This document shows, in pieces, positions 27,211 to 35,219 of a DNA stretch of 64,000 nucleotides. This stretch comes from Streptomyces violaceorubidus. GTDB taxonomy: Bacteria; Actinomycetota; Actinomycetes; Streptomycetales; Streptomycetaceae. Within the stretch, counting starts at the first letter, position 1; every line of letters begins with the position of its first letter. The stretch is taken from NCBI RefSeq assembly GCF_000717995.1, contig NZ_JODM01000001.1, positions 620,001 through 684,000 of the forward strand, in the 5' to 3' direction. Both the position numbers and the translations under genes were made by a program. The notes beneath the pieces were generated by a model. That model made no database searches and was not told the DNA's origin. It saw nothing but the letters and a program-made list of their open reading frames with translations.

Positions 27211-27256
27211 TGGTGGTGGTGAGCATTTCCATAAGGGAGCAGCGTCACCACCACCA
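27211..27256 (-). terminator. Hairpin terminator after the RepA-like gene
   Basis: TGGTGGTGGTGA (27211-27222) is a perfect 12-bp inverted repeat of TCACCACCACCA (27245-27256), with a 22-base loop. It starts 5 bases past the stop of the minus-strand gene ending at 27261. Confidence 0.7.
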
Positions 27257-27260
27257 CGGC

Positions 27261-28220
27261 TTACGCCGCTTCGGCAGTCCGGCGAACCCACCTGCCGCCA
27301 ACGTGAGCGAGGGCGGCGCTGAGCTTCGGGCGAAGGGTCTCCGGCTTTCTGCCTGCATCCTGCGCGTACTTGTTCGCAAGGGCCTTGATGCTTGTCTCTT
27401 GCGGCTGTTCTTCGAGGAGGCGTGCGATGAGGACTTCGTCCCAGGGGTCCGCCTTGGGCCGGCTGACGGCCTTCAGGCCGGGCTCGATCCGCTCCCAGAT
27501 GGGGATCTCGTTCTCTGCCGAGGCGCGGCGCACGGTGACGGGGATGTCGAGTTCTTCGGTGGCTCGGTTGCTGGCGGTCTGGAGCCGCCGCCCCTGCTTG
27601 CCGGAGTTGCGCAGGGCGATGAGGCCACGGGCGGCAGCTCCCATGGCGCGCCCCCCGATCGGGGAGGATGCGACGCTCATCCCCTCTCCAGTCCCCTTGG
27701 GGGTGTGGGTGACGAGGAGCGTCGGGATGCCGAGGTCACTGATCGGTCGAAGACTGTTCACGAGGCGCTGAGCGGTTACGGATGACGCGATGTCCTCGCC
27801 GGGAGCGAGTGCTCCGATGACGTTGTCCAGTACGAAAAGCCCAGGCTTGATGCGGGCGAGGTCGTCGTAGATGCCTGCCCAATACCACGAGTCTCCGGTG
27901 TCGGAGAAGGGGAAGACGGTCACGGAGTCGTAGGGAACGGCGCCGTCCATGCGCTCCTTCAGTTCGGCCGACGCGCCGTCGTCGGTGAGGCCGAAGACGA
28001 TGTGGTCGAGCTTCTTGTGTACGGGGAGCCCGAGGAACGTCGGGTCGCCGTTGAGCAGGGCGGTACTCATACCTACGGCGAGCAGGGTCTTACCGGCTTT
28101 GGGCTCTCCGGACAGGATGGTGATCCGGGTGGTGAGGAGATCACCAATGAGGAACGCTTCCTCATACGGGACGCGCTCGATCTGGTGGAGCTGGAGTCCC
28201 TCGTCCTTGATGGCTCCCAT
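27261..28220 (-). CDS. RepA/DnaB-like AAA ATPase
   Basis: This 319-residue protein resembles the AAA_25/RepA-type hexameric helicase-like ATPases carried by actinomycete plasmids and integrative elements. Walker A is GEPKAGKTLLA near residue 38, and Walker B is KPGLFVLDNVIGAL near 126. TLLVTHTPKGTG is the typical sensor segment. The C-terminal part has a winged-helix-like region. It may assist element replication after excision, or unwind DNA; a dedicated initiator is not recognised. It begins 264 bases from the HTH gene and its terminator is at 27211-27256. Confidence 0.8.
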   Translation of the reverse strand: MGAIKDEGLQLHQIERVPYEEAFLIGDLLTTRITILSGEPKAGKTLLAVGMSTALLNGDPTFLGLPVHKKLDHIVFGLTDDGASAELKERMDGAVPYDSVTVFPFSDTGDSWYWAGIYDDLARIKPGLFVLDNVIGALAPGEDIASSVTAQRLVNSLRPISDLGIPTLLVTHTPKGTGEGMSVASSPIGGRAMGAAARGLIALRNSGKQGRRLQTASNRATEELDIPVTVRRASAENEIPIWERIEPGLKAVSRPKADPWDEVLIARLLEEQPQETSIKALANKYAQDAGRKPETLRPKLSAALAHVGGRWVRRTAEAA

Positions 28221-28326
28221 GATGGGTGGCCGTCCTTCCGTGTGCGGCGCTCACGTGCGCCGATCTCCCGCCGGGCGGCGGGATCATGTGACCTCCTTTC
28301 GGTCAGTCGGGAATGGGGAGGCCGCG

Positions 28327-28509
28327 TCAGGCTGAGACCGGGCACTCCCGATCGATCCAGCGGTCAACCTCTGACAGTCGGAAGCGCAGGCTGCCGCCGA
28401 CCTTCCGGGACGGGATGCCGAGCATCCGGTGGTTGTTGTAGATCCACGCGGGCCTCTTGCCCAGGTACTCGGCCAGCTCGTCAACGGTCATGAGGCGGTG
28501 GTGGTGCAA
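28327..28509 (-). CDS. Excisionase/AlpA-type HTH protein
   Basis: This 60-residue protein carries MTVDELAEYLGKRPAWIYNN followed by GIPSRKVGGSLRFRLSEVDR, the MerR-like winged helix of excisionases (HTH_17). In an integrated element near an integrase such a protein usually acts as recombination directionality factor or regulator. I place the start at TTG 28509 because AGGAG stands 7 bases before it; an ATG at 28491 (without a ribosome site) and longer forms from 28569 or 28575 are alternatives. It diverges from the gene at 28634, with an operator-like palindrome between. Confidence 0.75.
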   Translation of the reverse strand: MHHHRLMTVDELAEYLGKRPAWIYNNHRMLGIPSRKVGGSLRFRLSEVDRWIDRECPVSA

Positions 28510-28570
28510 AGGCGGGCTCCTGTCGATGCATGGGCGGACCTGCACATCTTGAGCGCACAGGTTCGGCATG

Positions 28571-28603
28571 GTCAAGTCCGGATCTGTCGCACCCGGACTT
28601 GAC
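28571..28603. promoter_or_regulatory. Operator-like 11-bp inverted repeat between divergent HTH genes
   Basis: GTCAAGTCCGG (28571-28581) and CCGGACTTGAC (28593-28603) form a perfect palindrome with an 11-base spacer. Each outer end reads TTGAC outward, so both arms overlap a -35 box: TTGACG on the plus strand and TTGACC on the minus strand. A factor binding here could switch both directions. The gene products on either side, both HTH proteins, are candidates. Confidence 0.6.
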
Positions 28604-28627
28604 GATGCTGTGGCGCCTACCTACGGT
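28599..28627 (+). promoter_or_regulatory. Promoter for the 28634 gene, leaderless
   Basis: TTGACG (28599-28604) and TACGGT (28622-28627) are 17 bases apart. The expected start of transcription lies at the ATG at 28634, so the mRNA is probably leaderless. The -35 box overlaps the right arm of the palindrome at 28571-28603. Confidence 0.65.
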
Positions 28628-28633
28628 TCGGAT

Positions 28634-29197
28634 ATGAACTCGACACCTCAGCCACCAGGGCCCGAACCGCGGAATGGTGTGACCGTCATCAAGCGCACGG
28701 GTGCGTGGGTGGTGACTCTGTACTGGCCCGAGGGCGCTGGCGGATCGGTAGGGCCGCGTGAGGTCCATGTGGTTCCTGCGAACGACGCTGATCCGCAGGA
28801 GGTCGCGCGGGGTATCTCCAGCACCGTTCTCCGGAGGATCAATACGACGCCGAGTCGGGACTTCGCCGCGATGCGGTCCTTTGAGAAGGCTGCTGACATG
28901 GATATCCGCCAGCTTGGCGAGCGGCTGGCTTCTCTCCCGAGCGGTCTCACGGACGAGCGCCTGGCGGTGCTGTCTGCCCTCTACGTGCACTTCGTGGATG
29001 CGGGGGAGCGTGCCCCTGCTCAGCGCCTGGCGATGGGCTTCGACTTGAACCCGGCCACCGCGAAGGGGCACCTGCGCGCCGCCCGGCAGAGGGGGTTCCT
29101 GACGAAGGTCGAAGGGAAAGCGGGCGGACAGCTCACGGACAAGGCCGTACAGATACTCAGGGGGATGAAGAGTGGCGCAGGTACTGAAGAAGTGTGA
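28634..29197 (+). CDS. HTH protein upstream of the integrase
   Basis: This 187-residue protein starts at the leaderless ATG at 28634. Its first 70 residues (VTVIKRTGAWVVTLYWPEG) look like a beta-rich domain. The C-terminal third (AQRLAMGFDLNPATAKGHLR, AARQRGFLT) is a winged-helix-like DNA-binding region. Proteins of this layout often precede integrases in Streptomyces elements; the role may be regulation of excision. The end overlaps the integrase by 26 bases, suggesting coupling. No precise family name is known to me. Confidence 0.75.
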   Translation: MNSTPQPPGPEPRNGVTVIKRTGAWVVTLYWPEGAGGSVGPREVHVVPANDADPQEVARGISSTVLRRINTTPSRDFAAMRSFEKAADMDIRQLGERLASLPSGLTDERLAVLSALYVHFVDAGERAPAQRLAMGFDLNPATAKGHLRAARQRGFLTKVEGKAGGQLTDKAVQILRGMKSGAGTEEV

Positions 29198-30383
29198 CTG
29201 CCGGAACAAGACCCGGTGCGGGCATCGGTGGACGGTCCGCTACCGGGAGCCCGGAGGGAGGAGCGCACGACAGCGGGAGAAGTCGTTCCCCACGAAGAGG
29301 GAAGCCGAAAGCTTCGGCGTCAAGGCGGAGAACGACAAGCGGCAGGGTGTCTACATCGACCCCCAGCTCGGCCAGATCTCGCTGCGCAAGTGGGCCGAGG
29401 AGTGGCTGGAGCAGCACCAGGTGAACGAGTCCACGCGGCGCAACTACCAGGGCTTCCTCTCCAACCACCTGATACCGGAGCTGGGATCCCGTACCCTCGC
29501 CGGCCTCAGCGTCGCGGACGTGAAGAAACTCCAGGCCGCGATGGTGGGTCGTGGGTTGACGGCCGCGACGGTCAACGACCGTCTGAACATCCTGCGCAGC
29601 ATGATGACGGCGGCCGTGAAGGAGCGCCGGATACCCGATAGTCCGTGCGACGAAGTGCCGCCGCTCAGGGCGGCGGGTGCTGCGGTCGATCCCGACGAGA
29701 TTCCGACGCTGGCCGAGGTGTACGCCATCGCGGCGGCCATGTCCGAGCAGTATCGGCTCACCGTATGGCTCCAGGCGGGTGCGGGGCTGCGCATCAGCGA
29801 GACCCTCGGCTTCTCGGTCGACTGCCAGCGAGACGGGTTTCTCCGCCTGCGTCGGCAGATCAGCGCCAAGGCGAACCAGGGCGACTGCGTCACGCGCTTC
29901 GTGCCGCTCAAGCACCGCACGGCGGAGGAGTTCCGAGACGTACCTACGCCGACCTTCCTCGACCAGGAGATCGGGCTGCACCTGAAGCGCTGGGGAACGG
30001 TCGTGCTCGATGGCCTGGAGGTCCTGTTCGCCCCGCGTGAGCGCGGCAAGGGCAAGATGCCCACGGCCTCGACGTACGGCTACCACTGGCGCAAGGCACT
30101 GAAGGCCGCCGGAGTGACGACGGCGGACGGGAAGCCCAAGTACACGCCGCACTCGCTGCGGCACTTCTTCGCCTCGACGGCGCTGGCGAACGGCGTTCCC
30201 ATCCACGAGGTGAGTCGCTGGCTCGGCCACCGCAACATCAAGACGACCGTCGACACGTACGGACACCTGGTGCCCGAGGCATGGGACCGCTGCCGTGACG
30301 TCATGCAGGAGGCGCTGCGCCCGTCCGTCCCCCGTCAGGCGTCGGCTCCGGAGAAGGCACTGGCGGCATCACGTGCTTACTGA
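29172..30383 (+). CDS. int: Tyrosine-type site-specific integrase
   Basis: This 403-residue protein is a tyrosine recombinase. The N-terminal arm-binding part is followed by a SAM-like core-binding domain (LRKWAEEWLEQHQVNESTRR) and the catalytic domain. The catalytic residues read Arg207 (GLRISE), His327 and Arg330 (HSLRHFF), His353 (WLGHRN) and Tyr363 (VDTYGHL), all present. The GTG at 29172 lies inside the preceding gene. Its stop is about 100 bases from the right attachment core, with the arm repeat in between. It presumably inserts the element at the ychF stop codon. Confidence 0.95.
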   Translation: MAQVLKKCDCRNKTRCGHRWTVRYREPGGRSARQREKSFPTKREAESFGVKAENDKRQGVYIDPQLGQISLRKWAEEWLEQHQVNESTRRNYQGFLSNHLIPELGSRTLAGLSVADVKKLQAAMVGRGLTAATVNDRLNILRSMMTAAVKERRIPDSPCDEVPPLRAAGAAVDPDEIPTLAEVYAIAAAMSEQYRLTVWLQAGAGLRISETLGFSVDCQRDGFLRLRRQISAKANQGDCVTRFVPLKHRTAEEFRDVPTPTFLDQEIGLHLKRWGTVVLDGLEVLFAPRERGKGKMPTASTYGYHWRKALKAAGVTTADGKPKYTPHSLRHFFASTALANGVPIHEVSRWLGHRNIKTTVDTYGHLVPEAWDRCRDVMQEALRPSVPRQASAPEKALAASRAY

Positions 30384-30391
30384 TCGACACG

Positions 30392-30410
30392 GTGCTGACT
30401 TCGTGCTGAC
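30392..30410. repeat. Right integrase arm-type repeat
   Basis: GTGCTGACTTCGTGCTGAC, immediately after the integrase gene, repeats the sequence at 13103-13121 with one base difference and the same orientation. The shared match extends a further CCTG. Confidence 0.6.
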
Positions 30411-30472
30411 CCTGCGACCCTTCGAGGGGCAGAAACCCTTGGGAACACTGGGAAGTAGAAGGTTCCATGAAC

Positions 30473-30491
30473 GTTCCGCTTCAACGTGTAG
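30473..30491. other. attR core repeat
   Basis: GTTCCGCTTCAACGTGTAG matches the ychF end at 12962-12980 at 17 of 19 positions. Rejoining left flank and right flank gives an attB in which TTCAACGTGTAG is followed by GTGCAAATCC, and ychF remains intact. To its right the sequence is non-element until the gene at 30585. Confidence 0.75.
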
Positions 30492-30584
30492 GTGCAAATC
30501 CGTCAGCTCGTTGATCTGACGCACCTCCAGGTCGGATGGGGGGCCGTAACTCTGGGACGGGCCCCGAGTCTCTGGGGGCGCGGC

Positions 30585-31577
30585 TCACGGTGCTTCCCGC
30601 CTTGCGTGCAGGGCACCGTTCTCGACGTCGTCGACGTGAACGATGGCATCTGGAATATCTTTGAAGTGCATAAGAGCCCTGACGGATACCTTGTAACTCC
30701 GTCCCGCCCTCGCTGCGGGGAGCGGGAACTGCCCGTCCTTGATGAGTCGGCGCGCGGCCGACTCGGTGACCCCCATCACGCTCGCCGCTTCTGGGAGACC
30801 GATATACCGGGGGTAGAGGTCTGAGGTGTAGTAGTAGAGGTCTGGATTAGAGATCAGATATCGCAGCTGTGAAGTCTTCATCGCCTGGCTGACCGACCCA
30901 GAGCGGCGGCCTGAGCGGAGATCGTCGTGAAAGCCTCGCACAGCGTCGAAGCAACCCCACTGTTGCAGCAGTGCACCGGCTCGTTCTCCCCTGAGCTGTT
31001 CTGCAACATCCGCGTTGCGAATATTGGAGACATGGATGATCGATGACTGCTTCAGTGGGGATTCCTGAGCAGAGACTTCCGGATGATCGAACATTTCGGG
31101 TTCGTCCGTCGAGTGCTCCGAAGAAGTGGCCCTGGCACACCGGAAAGCCACTTCGAAGGCGGCCTTTACCATTCGATCCCGGACGTGGCGCGGTGGCACG
31201 CCCATCGCGGTGTCTGCCCATACCTCCAGAGCGGTCGTCACCATAGCTGAACGGATTTCTTTGCACTCGACTCGGAAATCATGGGAGATTCGTGCGGACA
31301 GTGAGCGAAGGCTGGGGGCGATGCAGTCGAGAATGACCAGCCGCCAGATATGGTCACTGTCCAAGTCGGAAAGTCTTCCCATGGCGATGAGAGATTCCCA
31401 TAGGCGAGAGCTTGGAGCTGACTGGAGTCCGGAACGGATCGCCTCGGCGCGAAACTTCGGGTAAGTGGGATGCCGCCTGATGTCGCACTCCTGGTAATCA
31501 CCCACGTGTACGCAAACAGGATCATTCGCGAAAGTCTTCCGGATTTCCCGTTCAATCTGACCAAAGATGTCTGCCAT
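30585..31577 (-). CDS. Unknown protein with C-terminal excisionase-like HTH
   Basis: This 330-residue protein starts MADIFGQIEREIRKTFANDP; GGAGG stands 8 bases before this ATG, so it is preferred over a start at 31658. The first 200 residues are mostly helical and unrecognised. The end contains YIGLPEAASVMGVTESAARRL, then KDGQFPLPAARAGRSYKVS, an excisionase/MerR-like HTH similar to that at 28327-28509. Base use is less GC-rich than the surrounding genes, a sign of transfer. It lies directly beside the right attachment site and downstream of brxHI on the same strand. A GC-rich imperfect hairpin lies near 30540-30565. It could be a regulator of the defence locus, or a relic of another element. 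Confidence 0.6.
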   Translation of the reverse strand: MADIFGQIEREIRKTFANDPVCVHVGDYQECDIRRHPTYPKFRAEAIRSGLQSAPSSRLWESLIAMGRLSDLDSDHIWRLVILDCIAPSLRSLSARISHDFRVECKEIRSAMVTTALEVWADTAMGVPPRHVRDRMVKAAFEVAFRCARATSSEHSTDEPEMFDHPEVSAQESPLKQSSIIHVSNIRNADVAEQLRGERAGALLQQWGCFDAVRGFHDDLRSGRRSGSVSQAMKTSQLRYLISNPDLYYYTSDLYPRYIGLPEAASVMGVTESAARRLIKDGQFPLPAARAGRSYKVSVRALMHFKDIPDAIVHVDDVENGALHARREAP

Positions 31578-31722
31578 GGCCCGTCCTCCGATCTTTATCG
31601 ATCGCGGCCAACTATGGCATACCCCAGAGAAAGGGACAGTTCGCCCCCAGTAACTCACTCATTCGTGTAAAGAATGTTTTGTATCCACGTTTCTCTGCCC
31701 GTTCCTGCCCGGGGAACACGCC

Positions 31723-33891
31723 TCAGGCCGGGAGTAGCGTGAAGCGGACCGGTTCTGCGAGGGTCGAGCGGGCGCCTGACTCGTCCACGGTTCGGGTGGC
31801 CAGGGTGGCCTCGGCGAGCCTCGGCGGCAGTGCCTCGGCGAACTTCAGACCGCGTACGGCCCGCCCGTCGATCTCGGGCAGGCTCAGACCTTCCTCGGCC
31901 TGTGCCATGGCGTTCGTCCATTGCTCGCGCGTGAGATCGTCTCGCAGCCGGATCCAGTGGGCGTGGGCGCGCCGGTGCGGGGACACGGCGGGAAGCAGGG
32001 TGGCGGCGAGCGTGGCGTTGGCGCGGTGGCCGGCCCAGGTCCACCACCGGAGGTCCCCGTTGGGGCGGCGGACGATGACGGTTCCCCCGGGGTGCACCGT
32101 GTCCAGGTGTGTCTCTCTCGCCTGGGCGAGGCGTGCCGAAGCCCGTCCGGTGAGGCGAACGGGCGGGTCCTGGCCGAGGAGGACGTCGCGTGCGGCGCGG
32201 GTCAGTTCGAAGGAGAGGATCCGCTCCGCGCCGAAGCCCGCCCACCGGGCCCGCCCGCCTTCGTCGACCGGGGTGACGAAGCATCGGCGGCGGCTGAAGT
32301 CGATGTGGGTGACCTGCCAGCTGCGCCCGGCCAGCAGGAGCCTGCGGTGCCCCTGGACCTCCTCGGTGAGGAGGTCGGGGTCGGTGCGGCCGATTTCGTT
32401 GCGGCCGTTGAGGACGGTGAACTCGGGCGGGGCGGTGAAGACGGCCGTCAGGTTCATGAAATGGCGGTGCCCGTAGCGCTGTTCGGCCTCCGGGCCGATG
32501 AACAGCATGCCCGAGTCCTGGTCGAGGTAGCCCTGATCGACCAGGTGGCGAACGACGGATGCGGCTCCGGGGCCGAAGGGGCCGACGCCGGACCACCACT
32601 GCTGCCACAGGTTCTCGCCGACCCGGTGTTCCTGAAGGCACAGTGCCAGCAGTTGCTGGGCGACCAGGTGACGGGGCTCGGGGGGCGGGGTGACGCGTTC
32701 CACCCAGTTGCGCGACCACTGCAGCAGCAGCGCCGCCGACGCGAGGAGCCCTTCGTCGTCCAGGGCGAGGAAGAGGCAGTTGCGGCTGGTGCCGGGACGG
32801 CGTCCGGTGCGGCCCAGTCGCTGGAGGAAGGCGGCGACGGTGCGGGGTGCGTCGAGCTGGACGACCCGGTCCAGGTCGCCCACGTCGATGCCGAGTTCCA
32901 GCGTGCTGGTCGAGACGATCACGCAGTCCCGTGCCTCGGCGAACGCCGCCTCGGCCCGTCTGCGTTCGTCCACGGAGAGCGAGGCGTGGGAGAGGAAGGT
33001 CGTGACGCCGCGCAGGCGCAGCTGCTCGCCCAGCTCCTCGACGGTGCGTCGGCTCTCGCAGAAGACGAGGCGCTTCTCACCGCGGTGGAGAGCGGCGATG
33101 ACGGTGGCGGCGTTGGCGACGGAGCCGACGTAGTCGAGTTCGATCTCTCCGGGCGGATGCGTGGTTCCCGCGGAGGGAGGCAGCGGCCGTGCGTCGGGGG
33201 AGACGACACGGCCGGGACGCCGGCCATGGCCGGAGCCCTGGAGCCAGTCCAGCAGCTCGGCGGGGTTGCCGATGGTCGCGGACAGGCCGACCCGCTGGAG
33301 GGGACGGCCCGCGATGCGTGCCAGGCGTTCGAGGACGGCCAGCAGGTGCCAGCCCCGGTCGTCTCCGGCGAAGGCGTGGACCTCGTCGACGACGACCGAG
33401 TGCAGGCCACTGAAGAACGAACGATGGTCGACGTGCGTGCTGACCAGCATCGCCTCCAGGGACTCGGGCGTGGTCAGCAGGATGTCGGGGCGCTCGACGA
33501 GCAGCTGGCGTCGGCGTGCGGTGGTGACGTCGCCGTGCCACAGGCCCGTGCCGCGGCCCAGCCAACCCGCGTACGTCTCCAGGCGCGGATGCAGGTTGTT
33601 GAGGAGGGCCTTCAAAGGGCACACGTACAGCACGCTGGTGCCTTTCCAGCCGCGCCGGCTCATCCGTGTGAGCAGGGGGAAGACGGCCGCTTCCGTCTTG
33701 CCGCCCGCGGTGGGGGCCAGCAGTACGGCGTCCTCGCCGGCGAGGAGCGGGGCGACGGCCTCGGTCTGCAGAGGGCGCAGGGTGTGCCAGCCGAGCGTGT
33801 TGACGATGTGGTGTCCGAGGACGGGGTCGAGCAGGTCGAAGGCGTCAGGTGGGCGCCACTGGCTTCCCTCACGTGACGACCGGTCGCTCAC
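31723..33891 (-). CDS. brxHI: BREX type 2 DEAD/DEAH helicase BrxHI
   Basis: This 722-residue Lhr-like SF2 helicase is the last core gene of the BREX type 2 locus. Walker A is LLAPTAGGKTEA near residue 57, motif II is VVDEVHAF near 170, motif III is GLSATIGNP, motif V is STSTLELGIDVGDLD and motif VI is QRLGRTGRRPG. The C-terminal 300 residues form the Lhr-type extension. The GTG at 33891 overlaps the brxD stop (GTGA), so the gene is coupled to brxD. In known BREX-2 loci this helicase is a constant member, but its exact role in phage defence is not settled. Confidence 0.9.
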   Translation of the reverse strand: MSDRSSREGSQWRPPDAFDLLDPVLGHHIVNTLGWHTLRPLQTEAVAPLLAGEDAVLLAPTAGGKTEAAVFPLLTRMSRRGWKGTSVLYVCPLKALLNNLHPRLETYAGWLGRGTGLWHGDVTTARRRQLLVERPDILLTTPESLEAMLVSTHVDHRSFFSGLHSVVVDEVHAFAGDDRGWHLLAVLERLARIAGRPLQRVGLSATIGNPAELLDWLQGSGHGRRPGRVVSPDARPLPPSAGTTHPPGEIELDYVGSVANAATVIAALHRGEKRLVFCESRRTVEELGEQLRLRGVTTFLSHASLSVDERRRAEAAFAEARDCVIVSTSTLELGIDVGDLDRVVQLDAPRTVAAFLQRLGRTGRRPGTSRNCLFLALDDEGLLASAALLLQWSRNWVERVTPPPEPRHLVAQQLLALCLQEHRVGENLWQQWWSGVGPFGPGAASVVRHLVDQGYLDQDSGMLFIGPEAEQRYGHRHFMNLTAVFTAPPEFTVLNGRNEIGRTDPDLLTEEVQGHRRLLLAGRSWQVTHIDFSRRRCFVTPVDEGGRARWAGFGAERILSFELTRAARDVLLGQDPPVRLTGRASARLAQARETHLDTVHPGGTVIVRRPNGDLRWWTWAGHRANATLAATLLPAVSPHRRAHAHWIRLRDDLTREQWTNAMAQAEEGLSLPEIDGRAVRGLKFAEALPPRLAEATLATRTVDESGARSTLAEPVRFTLLPA

Positions 33892-35219
33892 GGCAGGTCC
33901 AGGGGGACGTCCGCCGCACTGCTCGCCGCGTTGCGCTCGGTGTCGCTGAGCTCCGCCGTGCGCAGGGTCAGGGAGTAGTGCCTGCGCGGGTCGAAGTCCT
34001 CGAACTCGTCGACGCGGTCCAAGACGTCGGCGACCAGCTTGCGCAGATACAGGCGCGGCGCGATGCCGACCTTGCCGCCGAGCGCGCCGGTGACGGCGCG
34101 GGCCAGCTCGTCGAGGTAGGCGTCGTCTGCCAGCGTGGCCAGCCGCGCGGGGTGACGGGCGTCGGCCGCGTAGATGTCGCGCACCTTGCGCCCCAGCTCG
34201 CCGAGAGAGGCGAGGTCGAAGCCCGGCAGCCGCAGTTGCACTGCCCGGGGGGAGTCGAAGCGAGGGTCGGTGGTGAAGTCGGTGGCGAGACGTTGGGCGA
34301 GGGGCGCCAGGCGCTGCACGCCCTGCTGCCCGTCGTAGAAGGCGGGGGTGCCGGTGATGACGAGGAACAGGCCCGGGAAGCGTCCGGTGTCGATCTCGTC
34401 GAGGAGCTGGCGCAGCGCGTTGAGGGACTTCTCCCGGACGTCGCCGCGCACCCGCTGCAGGGTCTCCACTTCGTCGAGGACGAGTAGGAGTCCGGGGTGT
34501 CCGCAGTCCCGCAACACGGTGAGCAGGCCCTGGAGGAAGCCGAGGGCGGCGAAGTGGTCGAGGTCGCCGCGGATCCCGGCGGCGCGTTTGGCGGCAGCGG
34601 CCACCGACCTCTGCCCGCCGAGCCAGGCGATCAGGGCTTCGGCGAGGGCACCGTCGCCGGACGCCACGGCCCGCCGGTATCCGCGCAGTGCCGCCGAGAA
34701 GGCCGGGGTGGTGCGGGCGACGGAGGCCAGCCGCTGTTCCAGGAGCACGTCGACAGCGGCCGCGAGCGCCTCCTCGTCGTCGTCCGCCACGTCGCCCGAG
34801 GCGAGCGCCTCCTCCTCCAAAGCGTAGAACCAGGAGTCGACGACGGCGCGCAGTGCGGACGGCTGGTGGGTGGCGGTGGTGAGCCGCTCGGTGAGCCTGC
34901 GGTAGACGGTCTCCAGCCGGTGCAGCGGGGTCTCGGTCTCCGAGATCTGGACCTCGCTGACGGCGAGCCCGCGCCGCTTGGCCCGCTCGGCGAGCCATCG
35001 GGCGAAGAACGTCTTGCCGGAGCCGTACTCGCCGCGCAGGGCGTGGAAGGCTGCTCCGCCGCGGGCGACGGTGGCCAGGTCGTCGTCGAGGGCGCTTTCG
35101 AAGCGCTCCAGGCCAACGGCGAACAGGCCGAGCCCCGCCTGCGGGACGGTGCCGCGTCGCAGCGCGTCGACGACGTCGCGGCGGCGCGCGGCGCTGATGT
35201 CGAGGGCGGGGCGGGTCAT
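33888..35219 (-). CDS. brxD: BREX system ATP-binding protein BrxD
   Basis: This 443-residue AAA ATPase matches BrxD (DUF2791). Walker A is RGEYGSGKTFFARWL at residues 62-76, Walker B is LLLVLDEVETLQRV near 243, and FLVITGTPAFYDGQQG is the typical sensor segment. It starts with an ATG overlapping the pglZ stop and ends overlapping brxHI. BrxD belongs to BREX types 2 and 6 and may load or regulate the helicase. That role is inferred from conserved adjacency. Confidence 0.9.
   Translation of the reverse strand: MTRPALDISAARRRDVVDALRRGTVPQAGLGLFAVGLERFESALDDDLATVARGGAAFHALRGEYGSGKTFFARWLAERAKRRGLAVSEVQISETETPLHRLETVYRRLTERLTTATHQPSALRAVVDSWFYALEEEALASGDVADDDEEALAAAVDVLLEQRLASVARTTPAFSAALRGYRRAVASGDGALAEALIAWLGGQRSVAAAAKRAAGIRGDLDHFAALGFLQGLLTVLRDCGHPGLLLVLDEVETLQRVRGDVREKSLNALRQLLDEIDTGRFPGLFLVITGTPAFYDGQQGVQRLAPLAQRLATDFTTDPRFDSPRAVQLRLPGFDLASLGELGRKVRDIYAADARHPARLATLADDAYLDELARAVTGALGGKVGIAPRLYLRKLVADVLDRVDEFEDFDPRRHYSLTLRTAELSDTERNAASSAADVPLDLP

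Larger units (their letters stand above)
12969..30491. mobile_element. 17.5-kb integrated element with restriction and defence cargo
   Basis: The limits are set by the 12-bp direct repeat TTCAACGTGTAG at 12969-12980 and 30480-30491, and by the doubled GTGCTGAC motif inside both ends. The tyrosine integrase gene ends about 100 bases from the right core, and an excisionase-type HTH gene lies nearby, the usual arrangement of such elements. Cargo includes a Scr1/DUF6879 cluster, a type I restriction-modification operon and a GHKL-nuclease fusion. A RepA-like ATPase is present, but no FtsK-like or relaxase gene is seen, so self-transfer is doubtful. The 331 bases between ychF and the first cargo gene hold only the attachment site, a terminator and the arm repeat. 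Excision and the exact crossover are untested. Confidence 0.78.

Noticed and set aside
26662..27291. A 209-codon minus-strand frame between the GHKL-nuclease and RepA-like genes
   Set aside because: Composition is erratic, it overlaps the end of the GHKL gene and the stop of the RepA-like gene, and no domain is visible. A short coding-like stretch in another frame is noted as a possible remnant only.
12969..30491. Classification as a self-transmissible actinomycete integrative conjugative element
   Set aside because: No FtsK-like translocase, relaxase or Spd protein is found; only integration, HTH and RepA-like genes are present.
30538..30565. Terminator for the 30585 gene
   Set aside because: The hairpin is imperfect, with a bulge and short arms; plausible but too weak to list as a feature.
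30480..30600. A tRNA gene as the integration target
   Set aside because: No cloverleaf or T-loop sequence is seen at either end; the repeated core belongs to the ychF stop region.
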